Shown one piece after another: positions 33,453 to 40,848 of a stretch of DNA of 64,000 nucleotides (its first letter is position 1; every line of letters starts with the position of its first letter). The notes under the pieces were generated by a model. The model did not search any database and was not told the DNA's origin. It was given only the letters and a program-made list of their open reading frames with translations. A program made the position numbers and the translations under genes. The stretch comes from Blastococcus haudaquaticus (GTDB taxonomy: Bacteria > Actinomycetota > Actinomycetes > Mycobacteriales > Geodermatophilaceae), in contig NZ_OCNK01000003.1 of the NCBI RefSeq assembly GCF_900230285.1, positions 1-64,000 of the forward strand, given 5' to 3'.

Positions 33453-35088
33453 CGTCCTCGCCGCCGACAGCGCCACGATCGGCGAGCCCGCCGTCAACAT
33501 CTCGATCTTCGGCGTGTTCGTCCTGATCACCCTGGTGATCACGTTCCGGGCCAGCCGCAACAACAAGAGCGCGGCCGACTACTACGCCGCGGGCCGCAAC
33601 ATCAGTGGACAGCAGAACGGCCTGGCCATCGCGGGGGACTACCTGTCGGCGGCCTCGTTCCTGGGCATCGCCGGCGCCATCGCCGTCTACGGCTACGACG
33701 GCTTCCTGTACTCGATCGGCTTCCTGGTCGCGTGGCTGGTCGCGCTGCTCCTCGTCGCGGAGCTGATGCGCAACACCGCACGGTTCACGATGGCCGACGT
33801 CCTGGCTTTCCGGATGCGGCAGCGGCCGGTCCGCATGGCCGCCGCGATCTCGACGCTCGCGGTGTCGCTGTTCTACCTGCTGGCCCAGATGGCCGGCGCC
33901 GGTGGTCTGGTGACCCTGCTGCTCGGGGTCAGCGGCGAGGCGGCCCAGGCCGTCGTCGTCACCGTCGTCGGCGCGCTGATGATCTTCTACGTCCTCGTCG
34001 GCGGCATGCGCGGCACCACCTACGTCCAGATCATCAAGGCCTCGCTGCTGATCGTGGGCGCGTTCGTGATGACCGTGTGGGTGCTCGGCAAGTACGGGTT
34101 CAACCTGTCCTCACTGATCGGTGGCGCGCAGGACCTGGCGGTCGAGGGGCGCGACGTCGCGGCTCCCGGTGCCCAGTACGGCGCGACCGGCACGTCGAAG
34201 CTCGACTTCGTCTCGCTCGGCCTGGCGCTGGTCCTCGGGACGGCGGGTCTGCCGCACGTGCTGATGCGCTTCTACACGGTGCCCACCGCCAAGGACGCCC
34301 GACGTTCGGTCGTCTGGGCCATCTGGCTGATCGGCATCTTCTACCTGTTCAGCCTGATCATCGGCTACGGCGCCGGCGCGCTGGTCGGGCCGGAGCGGAT
34401 CCTCGCCGCCCCGGGCGCGGTCAACGCCGCCGCTCCGCTGCTGGCCTTCGAGCTCGGCGGCACGGTGCTGCTGGGCATCATCGCCGGCGTCGCGTTCGCC
34501 ACGATCCTCGCGGTGGTCGCGGGGCTCACCATCACGGCGTCCGCCTCGTTCGCCCACGACGTCTACGCGTCGGTGATCAAGAAGGGGCAGGTCACCGGGA
34601 ACGGCGAGGTGCGGGTCGCGCGGATCACCGCCGTCGTGATCGGCGCGGTCTCCATCGGGCTGGGCATCCTGGCGCTGCAGGCAGGCATCAACATCGCCTT
34701 CCTGGTGGCCCTGGCCTTCGCGGTGGCGGCCTCGGCCAACCTGCCGACGATCCTCTACACGCTGTTCTGGAGGAACTTCACCACCCAGGGCGCCCTGTGG
34801 TCGATCTACGGCGGGCTCATCGCCTGCGTCACGCTGATCATCTTCTCGCCGGTCGTCTCCGGTGCACCGGTCAACCCGGTGACCGGTGTGAGCCCGTCGC
34901 TGATCCAGGACGTGGACTTCTCCTGGTTCCCGCTCAACAACCCCGGCCTGGTGTCGATCCCGCTCTCGTTCTTCCTGGGCTGGCTCGGCTCGAAGCTGTC
35001 GAAGGAGCGCCCCGACGAGCTCAAGTCCGCGGAGCTCGAGGTGCGTGCCTTCACCGGCATCGGGGCGGAGAAGGCCGTCGCCCACTGA
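33445..35088 (+). CDS. actP: Cation/acetate symporter
   Basis: A 547-aa SSS-family transporter for acetate and related monocarboxylates. It begins inside the DUF485 gene (eight-base overlap). It has about 13 helices with the signatures ADYYAAGRNISGQQNGLAIAGDYLSAASFLGIAG, YVLVGGMRGTTYVQIIKAS, GTAGLPHVLMRFYTVP and AGLTITASASFAHDVY. The sequence matches ActP/MctC closely over its length. A strong hairpin terminator follows at 35110. It is the second symporter in a row, and the two are similar enough to suggest an old duplication or overlapping substrates. Confidence 0.93.
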   Translation: MSDVLAADSATIGEPAVNISIFGVFVLITLVITFRASRNNKSAADYYAAGRNISGQQNGLAIAGDYLSAASFLGIAGAIAVYGYDGFLYSIGFLVAWLVALLLVAELMRNTARFTMADVLAFRMRQRPVRMAAAISTLAVSLFYLLAQMAGAGGLVTLLLGVSGEAAQAVVVTVVGALMIFYVLVGGMRGTTYVQIIKASLLIVGAFVMTVWVLGKYGFNLSSLIGGAQDLAVEGRDVAAPGAQYGATGTSKLDFVSLGLALVLGTAGLPHVLMRFYTVPTAKDARRSVVWAIWLIGIFYLFSLIIGYGAGALVGPERILAAPGAVNAAAPLLAFELGGTVLLGIIAGVAFATILAVVAGLTITASASFAHDVYASVIKKGQVTGNGEVRVARITAVVIGAVSIGLGILALQAGINIAFLVALAFAVAASANLPTILYTLFWRNFTTQGALWSIYGGLIACVTLIIFSPVVSGAPVNPVTGVSPSLIQDVDFSWFPLNNPGLVSIPLSFFLGWLGSKLSKERPDELKSAELEVRAFTGIGAEKAVAH

Positions 35089-35109
35089 TGAAGGACCCAG
35101 CACGCCGCC

Positions 35110-35142
35110 GAGGCGCGCGTCCCCTGCGGGGGCGCGCGCCTC
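35110..35142 (+). terminator. Terminator of DUF485-actP operon
   Basis: A 15-bp stem (gaggcgcgcgtcccc, 35110-35124, with 35128-35142; one G-T pair) and a 3-base loop lie 21 bases after the actP stop. A very stable GC hairpin. Confidence 0.8.
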
Positions 35143-35223
35143 GCGCGTCGTGCGGTCGACCTCGCGGTAGGGCAGCCGGGCACGCGGTCGACGGCGTGGA
35201 GGGCGTGCGCGCCGCGAGGACCT

Positions 35224-35466
35224 TCAGGCCGCGGCCGCCGGTGCGGGTGCCGGTGCGGCCTCCGCGGTGAGGACGACGACCTCCGCCGAGGACGACGCCC
35301 GGTGGTGCCGGGCCACCCAGCGCGCGGTCAGGCCGGCGAGGACGACGAGCCCGGCGAGCGTGGCCCGACCCGGGTTCGCCAGGGCGACGGCGATCGCGGC
35401 GGCGTAGACCACCGACAGCGCCACGAGGGCGGCCGGCAGGTGGGGCAGGTGCAGGTGCGGGTGCAT
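35224..35466 (-). CDS. Small two-helix membrane protein, function unknown
   Basis: An 80-aa protein. ATG 35466 follows a clear ribosome site (ccaggaggtccgtc), so the longer frame upstream is unlikely. It starts with a His/Pro stretch (MHPHLHLPHLP), then has two hydrophobic helices (ALVALSVVYAAAIAVAL and ATLAGLVVLAGLTARWV) and ends in an Ala/Pro tail. It is not recognised as a known family. It lies downstream of Mn-catalase in the same direction, after a hairpin. The His-rich start could bind a metal, which is of interest next to Mn genes, but that is speculation. Confidence 0.6.
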   Translation of the reverse strand: MHPHLHLPHLPAALVALSVVYAAAIAVALANPGRATLAGLVVLAGLTARWVARHHRASSSAEVVVLTAEAAPAPAPAAAA

Positions 35467-35498
35467 GACGGACCTCCTGGACGGGTGCCCCGCCGGCC

Positions 35499-35529
35499 GG
35501 CGGCCGGTCCCCGGGAGGGACGGGCCGCC
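35499..35529 (-). terminator. Hairpin after Mn-catalase gene
   Basis: ggcggccggtccc (35499-35511) pairs with gggacgggccgcc (35517-35529) except for one position, around a 5-base loop. It lies 42 bases past the catalase stop on its transcript and may end it or reduce read-through into the small membrane gene. Confidence 0.6.
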
Positions 35530-35570
35530 GTCCGGCGACGGCACAGGAGAAGCGGTGAGGTCGCCAGACC

Positions 35571-36431
35571 TCAGGTCAGCATGTCCTTGGCCTTCTGCAG
35601 GAGGTTCTTGACCTCCGTCTGCGGGGTCGGGTACAGCCGCGGGTCGCCCGGCGGCAGGATCGGCGCGTCGGCGGTGGCCTCGATGCGACGGGCCGCGAAC
35701 GTGGCCCGCCCGTCGATCGACGGTCCGGAGGCCCAGCTGCCGGCCGCCGCGTCAGGACCGTCGGAGGTGTCGATGAAGGTGTAGCCGAGGTCGCCGACCT
35801 CCTCCTCCAGCGGGAACGCCTCAGGCACCGGGATGCCCTCGAGCCCCTCCGTCTTGAGGTCCTCGATCGCCGCCAGCCACTGCTGCTGGTGGTAGTGGTC
35901 GCGGGTGATGAGGAACCGGAGCAGGTCCTTGACGCCCGGGTCGTCGGTCATGTTGTAGAGCCGGGCCACCTGAAGACGGCCCTGCATCTCCGCGGTGGCG
36001 TTGTACATGAAGTCGGCCATCAGGTTGCCGCTGGCGGTCACGTACGCACCGGTCCAGGGGTTGCCCATGGAGTCCATGTACGAGGCGCCCGCACCGTTGA
36101 CGATCGGGTGCTGCGGGTTGTGCTGGCCGTAGCCGGCTGCCGCCTCCTTGCTGCGGTCGGCGGCGTCCGGCTTCAGCGGGATGTGGTCGAGCAGCCGGTC
36201 GATCATCGTCACGATCATCTCGACGTGCGCGAGCTCCTCGGTGCCGATCGCCAGGAGCATGTCCTTGTACTTGCCGGGCAGCCGGCAGTTCCAGCCCTGC
36301 AGCAGGTACTGGGTGGCGACGGTCATCTCGCCCCACTGGCCGCCGAGGACCTCCTGCATCTTGCGGGCGAAGTCCGGGTCCGGAGCGTCGGGCTTGGCCT
36401 CGTACTGGAGAGCGTGGAAGTGCGTGAACAC
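35571..36431 (-). CDS. Manganese catalase (ferritin-like di-manganese)
   Basis: A non-heme catalase that splits hydrogen peroxide with two Mn ions. GTG 36431 follows GAGGAG by six bases and gives 286 aa, beginning VFTHFHALQYEAKPD, the expected family start. Metal ligand regions are LLGGQWGEMTVATQYLLQGW-like (here VLGGQWGEMTVATQY), GTEELAHVEMI, the second helix pair NATAEMQGRLQVARLYNM and ITRDHYHQQQW. The C-terminal 60 residues are extended, as usual. Its neighbours are a kinase/regulator pair and an Nramp Mn transporter, which suggests a Mn/peroxide module. Confidence 0.93.
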   Translation of the reverse strand: MFTHFHALQYEAKPDAPDPDFARKMQEVLGGQWGEMTVATQYLLQGWNCRLPGKYKDMLLAIGTEELAHVEMIVTMIDRLLDHIPLKPDAADRSKEAAAGYGQHNPQHPIVNGAGASYMDSMGNPWTGAYVTASGNLMADFMYNATAEMQGRLQVARLYNMTDDPGVKDLLRFLITRDHYHQQQWLAAIEDLKTEGLEGIPVPEAFPLEEEVGDLGYTFIDTSDGPDAAAGSWASGPSIDGRATFAARRIEATADAPILPPGDPRLYPTPQTEVKNLLQKAKDMLT

Positions 36432-36561
36432 GGGGGGCTCCTCTGGGTCGTCCGGCACCCGCTGTCGCGGCTGCACCAGAGGACTGCCCACCCCCGCTGG
36501 CCTGCCCGTGCCGTCCGGTGGCCCCCTGGTGCCAATCGGACGAGCCCGTGTCAGGTGAGCG

Positions 36562-36621
36562 GGACAGCCCCTCTGCAGGGGCCCGCGCCGAGCTCGCGAG
36601 GCGTGGGGAGCAGAGGGGTCC
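36562..36621 (-). terminator. Branched hairpin after kinase gene (copy B of a conserved terminator motif)
   Basis: Outer arms cccctctgc (36568-36576) and gcagagggg (36610-36618) enclose a core (ggggcccgcgccgagct, then cgcgaggcgtggggag) almost identical to that at 24156-24188. It begins right after the minus-strand kinase stop at 36624. Probable terminator; the conserved core may have an added role. Confidence 0.65.
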
Positions 36622-36623
36622 TT

Positions 36624-37364
36624 CTAATGGTCGGGCAGCTGGACCCGGAGGGTCAGGGCGTCGTCGACGTCGTCCCAGACGACCCACCCGCCCAACTCGC
36701 GCGCCTGCTGCTGCACCGACCACAGGCCCAGTCCGGTGAGGTCGGCCGGGGGGCGCGTGGTGCGGAGGTGCTCGACGATCCGCTGCACCGGGATCCCGGC
36801 CTGGGTGACGGCGAACTCGACCCAGCCGCCCCCGCTGGTGATGCCCAGTTGGACCGGCGCACCGTTCCCGTGCCGGTGGGCGTTCTCCAGCAGATTGACC
36901 AGGATCCGCTGGAGCCGTGCGTCGCCGACCTCCACGCCGCCGGCGGTCGCGTCCAGCTGCACGGTCAGCTGTCCGCGCGGAAGACCGGAGGCGGCGACCG
37001 AGGCGGCGACCACCTCCGGGATCATCCGGCCGCGGTCGGCGCGGCGGGGCGGTGCTCCGCCGGTCGCCTCGGCGGTGCGCAGCAGCGAGGTCAGGTGCGC
37101 GGCCTGGGCCTGCGCCAGCACGAGAACCTCGTCGCGCCCCGGGGTCGTCCGGTCGAGGTGGTGGAGCGCGCTCTCCAGACAGCTGAGCGAGCCGCGCATG
37201 TCGTGGCACAGCGCTCTGACCAGTGCGTCCTCGGTGGACGGCGGCGGGTCGGCGCGTCGGACCGGCGCCGACCGGCGGAGCCGGGTGCGCAGCGACCGGA
37301 GCAGCGGCGGCACGAGCCGACCGCGCCCGGGGGACGACGTGTGATGAGCAAGAATCACGGGCAT
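36624..37364 (-). CDS. Soluble histidine kinase (HisKA/HATPase)
   Basis: A compact 246-aa kinase with no membrane helix and almost no sensor region. After a basic N-terminus (residues 1-40) comes a HisKA domain with the phospho-His in ALCHDMRGSLSCLESALHHL, then an HATPase domain with N-box NLLENAHRHG and G-box LTGLGLWSVQQQARELGG. The D-box (FAVTQAGIPV) is degenerate, so ATPase activity may be weak. It is divergent from the LuxR-type response regulator at 37432, 67 bases away; the pair probably works together and shares the promoter gap. Any signal must come from a partner protein or the short N-terminus. Confidence 0.82.
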   Translation of the reverse strand: MPVILAHHTSSPGRGRLVPPLLRSLRTRLRRSAPVRRADPPPSTEDALVRALCHDMRGSLSCLESALHHLDRTTPGRDEVLVLAQAQAAHLTSLLRTAEATGGAPPRRADRGRMIPEVVAASVAASGLPRGQLTVQLDATAGGVEVGDARLQRILVNLLENAHRHGNGAPVQLGITSGGGWVEFAVTQAGIPVQRIVEHLRTTRPPADLTGLGLWSVQQQARELGGWVVWDDVDDALTLRVQLPDH

Positions 37365-37431
37365 CTCCGCCCCACACCAGCCGACCAGCACGAACTCAGC
37401 TGATCTGCCGACGTCTGGGGGACACGCAGGC

Positions 37432-38112
37432 ATGGACGGCGCTGTTGTTTCACGCCGGACCCAGGTAGACGTGATTGTGGTCGATGACCACCCACTTTTC
37501 ACCCGGGGACTGTCACTCCTCCTCCCCGACGTGAGCGAGGGCCGGGTCCGCGTCGTCGGCACGACCGACGACGCCTCCGCCGCGGCTGCGCTCGTGCAGC
37601 GGCACCGGGCCGACGTCGCCGTCGTCGACGTGCAGATGCCGCCGCCCGGCGGTGCCCGGGCGATCGCCGCCATCCGCCGGGTCGAGCCGACGGTGCGGGT
37701 GGTGGCCATGTCGGGATCGGCCGATTCCGACGCGGCGGTCGAGGCGCTGCGGGCCGGTGCCGCCAGCTTCCTCCCCAAGACGGCGGACCCCGAGGCGCTG
37801 GTCGAGCCGCTGCTCGCGGTGCTCGACGGCTGGTCGGTGCTGCCCGAGGCGCTCCTGCGCCGCCTGCTGGAACGCGCCGCCCCGACCGACGACGAGGGGA
37901 TCGCCGGTCAGCTCAGCGCCGACGAGCGGCGGCTCTGGCGGCTGATCGCCGGGGGTGCCGGGACCATGGACATCGCCACCACGCTGCACGTCTCCGAGCG
38001 GACGGCGAAACGGCTGGTCGCCCACCTGCTGCGGCGTCTCAACGTCGCGACCCGCGTCGAGGCGGCGGGGCTGGCCGGCCGGGTCGGACTGGAGCAGGGC
38101 ACCGGCCGCTGA
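37432..38112 (+). CDS. Response regulator with LuxR-like DNA-binding domain
   Basis: A 226-aa regulator. The receiver domain has IVVDDHPLFTRGLSLLL, the phospho-Asp in VAVVDVQMPPPGG and the Lys in SFLPKTADPEAL. The output domain (residues ~155-220) is a divergent LuxR helix-turn-helix: LSADERRLWRLIAGGAGTMD, then VSERTAKRLVAHLLRRL. It is divergent from the kinase at 36624, the likely partner, and convergent with the Nramp gene 10 bases away. The neighbouring Mn-catalase and Mn transporter make metal or peroxide response genes the obvious targets to test. Confidence 0.88.
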   Translation: MDGAVVSRRTQVDVIVVDDHPLFTRGLSLLLPDVSEGRVRVVGTTDDASAAAALVQRHRADVAVVDVQMPPPGGARAIAAIRRVEPTVRVVAMSGSADSDAAVEALRAGAASFLPKTADPEALVEPLLAVLDGWSVLPEALLRRLLERAAPTDDEGIAGQLSADERRLWRLIAGGAGTMDIATTLHVSERTAKRLVAHLLRRLNVATRVEAAGLAGRVGLEQGTGR

Positions 38113-38122
38113 GGCCCGCGGG

Positions 38123-39427
38123 TCAGCCGACGGCGAGCTGCACGAGCAGGTGCGCGTTGAGGCCGATGATCAGCGCCGCGACCACGCAGCCGACGGCCGT
38201 CGTCCGCCGCCGGTTGACCCAGGCGCCCATGACGGCGCGACGGCTGGTCAGCCACAGCAGCGGGACCAGTGCGAACGGGATGCCGAAGCACAGCACGACC
38301 TGCGACCACACCAGCGCCGTCGTCGGGTCGACCCCGAGCAGGAGCACCGCGAGCGCGGGGGCGAGCGTGATGAGCCGGCGGGCGAGCACCGGGATCCGGC
38401 GGCGCAGGAAGCCGGCCATCACGACCTGGCCCGCGTGGGTCCCGACCGACGACGACGCGAAGCCCGAGGCCAGCAGCGCGATGCCGAACACGATCCCGGC
38501 GCCCCGGCCCAGCTGGTCGCCGAGGCCGGCGTGGACCGCCTCCAGGGAGCCGTCCATTCCGGTGCCGGTGAACAGCTGGGCGGCGATGACCAGCATCGCG
38601 GCGTTGATCAGTCCGGCGAACCCCATGGCGACGAGCACGTCGATCCGCTGCGCCCGGAGGAGGCGGCGCCGTCCCCCCGTGCTGCGGCCGGCGGTGACGG
38701 CGTCGCCGTAGCGGCCGGGCGTGAGGGCGGAGTGCACGTAGATCACGTGCGGCATGACCGTCGCCCCGAGGATGCCGGTCGCCAGGATCAGGCTCTCCGG
38801 CCCGGCGAAGGAGGGGACCAGCCCCGCGGCGGCGCCCCCCACGTCCACTCCGGAGCCCACGAGCGTGTAGCCGAAGCCCAGGCCGATGACGAGCAGCAGC
38901 CCGGTGATGACCCGCTCGAAGGGCCGGTGGCCGCGCGACTGGGTGGCCAGCAAGCCGAACGCGACGACGGCGGTGATGACGCCGCCGATGGGCAGCGGCA
39001 CCCCGAAGAGCAGGTTGAGTGCGACGGCGCCGCCGACGATCTCCGCGAGGTCGGTGGCCATGGCGACCGCCTCGGCCTGCAGCCACAGTCCGCGCGTGAC
39101 CGGGCGCGGCAGCCGTTCGCGGCAGAGGGTGGCGAGGTCCCGCCCGGTCGCCAGCCCGAGCTTGGCGGTCAGCGACTGGATGAGCATCGCCATGAGGTTG
39201 GCCGCGACGATGACCCAGAGCAGCGTGTAGCCGAAGGACGCCCCGCCGGAGAAGTTGGTCGCGAAGTTGCCCGGGTCGACGTACGCGACCGAGGCGACGA
39301 AGGCGGGCCCGAGGAGCGGCCACAGGCGCCGCCGGGAGGTCGGCGCGGGCTTCCGGGGCGGCGCGGCGCCGAGCTGGGGCGGCAGCGCGGTCGGCAGCAG
39401 GGCGGCCTCGGACTTCGACAGGTACAC
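38123..39427 (-). CDS. mntH: Nramp-family divalent metal transporter (MntH)
   Basis: A proton-coupled Mn(II)/Fe(II) importer of 434 aa from GTG 39427. It has about eleven helices. The metal-site motif in helix 1 is VDPGNFATN (DPGN), and helix 6 has ILGATVMPHVIYVHSAL (MPH). Both are required for Mn selectivity and are intact. The frame upstream of this GTG lacks homology. Gene order with Mn-catalase and a two-component pair suggests a Mn homeostasis cluster. The upstream 107-base gap, shared with the divergent MutL-family gene, contains an 18-base perfect palindrome (39501-39518). Confidence 0.94.
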   Translation of the reverse strand: MYLSKSEAALLPTALPPQLGAAPPRKPAPTSRRRLWPLLGPAFVASVAYVDPGNFATNFSGGASFGYTLLWVIVAANLMAMLIQSLTAKLGLATGRDLATLCRERLPRPVTRGLWLQAEAVAMATDLAEIVGGAVALNLLFGVPLPIGGVITAVVAFGLLATQSRGHRPFERVITGLLLVIGLGFGYTLVGSGVDVGGAAAGLVPSFAGPESLILATGILGATVMPHVIYVHSALTPGRYGDAVTAGRSTGGRRRLLRAQRIDVLVAMGFAGLINAAMLVIAAQLFTGTGMDGSLEAVHAGLGDQLGRGAGIVFGIALLASGFASSSVGTHAGQVVMAGFLRRRIPVLARRLITLAPALAVLLLGVDPTTALVWSQVVLCFGIPFALVPLLWLTSRRAVMGAWVNRRRTTAVGCVVAALIIGLNAHLLVQLAVG

Positions 39428-39500
39428 GACGGGCCTCGCTCGGGACAGAGGGCTGGTGAGGCTGTCCTGCCCGCCGTGCGGGGACCGGTCGGGCCGTTCC

Positions 39501-39518
39501 GTGGCCCCCGGGGGCCAC
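39501..39518. promoter_or_regulatory. 18-base perfect palindrome in divergent promoter gap
   Basis: gtggccccc followed by its exact complement, 39501-39518, lies 74 bases upstream of mntH and 17 bases upstream of the MutL-family gene. It could be an operator for either gene or a fold in the leader. There is no known metal-regulator consensus in it. Confidence 0.35.
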
Positions 39519-39534
39519 ACCGCCGGAGCCGACG

Positions 39535-40848
39535 GTGGATAGGGTCCGCCGGGTGACCGCGAGCCAGCCGACGACGCTGGCCTGCGTCGACATCGGGTCC
39601 ACGTTCACCAAGGCCGCGCTGGTCGATCCGGCGACCGGTCGGCTGCTCGCCACCGCCCAGTCGCCGACCACGCTGGACGACGTCGTGACCGGCGTCCTGG
39701 CCGCGACCGCAGGGTTCCCCGACGCCCCGGTGGTCGCCTGCTCCAGCGCGGGCGGGGGCCTCCGCCTGGCGGTGGTCGGCTACGAGCAGCTGATCAGCGC
39801 CGAGGCCGGGCACCGGGCGGCGCTGTCCGCCGGCGCCCGGGTGGTGCACGTGACCGCCGGGGTGCTGGACGCGGAGCGGCTGGCCGCCCTGCGCGCCGCC
39901 GCGCCGGACGTCGTCCTGCTGGTGGGCGGCACCGACGGCGGCGAGGCCTCGGTGCTGCGGGCCAACGCGGCCGTCCTGGCGGGTGCGGACTGGTCCGTCC
40001 CGGTCGTGCTGGCGGGGAACGCCGCGGTGCGGGACGAGGTGGCCGCGGTCCTGCGCGGCGGCGGGCTGCCGGTGCACGAGGCGGGCAACGTGCTGCCCGA
40101 CATCGGCCGGCTCTCCCCGGAGTCCGCCCGGGCGGCCATCCGGGCGGTGTTCCTGGAGCACGTGATCGGGGGCGACCGGCTGTCCACCGATCCCCGGCTC
40201 CGTTCCTGGGTGCGCGCCGTGACGCCGGACGCCGCCCTTGAGGGCGTGACGGTGCTGGCCCGGGTCCTGGCCCCGGCCGAGGTGTCGGTCGTCGCGCTCG
40301 ACGTCGGCGGCGCCACCACGGACGTCTACTGCGTGCCCGATCCCGACGCCGAGCAGGCGACGCTCGGCCGCGAGGCGGTCGGGATCCCGGCCCGGCGCCG
40401 GACCGTGGAGGGCGACCTGGGCGTCTCGTGGAGCGTCGACGCGCTGCGCGAGGCGGCCGCCGCGGAGGGACTTCCGACGCCGGGGGAGGACCCGCTCGCC
40501 CTCGGGGAGGCCGCCGCGGTCGTCGCGCTGCGCCGGCACCTGCGGGCCGAGGCGGCCTACGGGCCCGGCGGTGCGAGCGCCCGCTCCGCGCGGCTCGTCG
40601 TCCTCTCCGGCGGGGTGTTCCGGCACGCCGCACCGGCCGACGTCGACCAGGTCCTCGCCCGGCTCGCCGAGGATGCCGGAGGCGCGGGCAGTGTGCTGGG
40701 CGGGAAGGCGGTGATCGTGGACCGCCGCTACGTGCTGGCCGCCATCGGCCTGCTCGCCGCCGAGCACCCCGCGGCGGCCACCGCACTCGCCGACGACCTG
40801 GTGCGCGGCGGCGACCGGGTCACCCCGTTGGCGCGGCGACCGGCCTGA
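39535..40848 (+). CDS. MutL/GlmL family ASKHA ATPase (glutamate mutase L-like)
   Basis: A 437-aa protein of the glutamate-mutase-L family, an actin/hsp70-fold ATPase usually encoded near B12-dependent aminomutases. Phosphate motifs are ACVDIGSTFTKAALVD near residue 16 and ALDVGGATTDVY near 255, and VVLSGGVFRHA closes the fold. A conserved LLVGGTDGGE follows. No cobalamin-dependent mutase is nearby, so it is an orphan here. GTG 39535 has GGAG six bases upstream; GTG 39553 is the alternative. The last 29 bases overlap the convergent PH-domain gene. Confidence 0.85.
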   Translation: MDRVRRVTASQPTTLACVDIGSTFTKAALVDPATGRLLATAQSPTTLDDVVTGVLAATAGFPDAPVVACSSAGGGLRLAVVGYEQLISAEAGHRAALSAGARVVHVTAGVLDAERLAALRAAAPDVVLLVGGTDGGEASVLRANAAVLAGADWSVPVVLAGNAAVRDEVAAVLRGGGLPVHEAGNVLPDIGRLSPESARAAIRAVFLEHVIGGDRLSTDPRLRSWVRAVTPDAALEGVTVLARVLAPAEVSVVALDVGGATTDVYCVPDPDAEQATLGREAVGIPARRRTVEGDLGVSWSVDALREAAAAEGLPTPGEDPLALGEAAAVVALRRHLRAEAAYGPGGASARSARLVVLSGGVFRHAAPADVDQVLARLAEDAGGAGSVLGGKAVIVDRRYVLAAIGLLAAEHPAAATALADDLVRGGDRVTPLARRPA

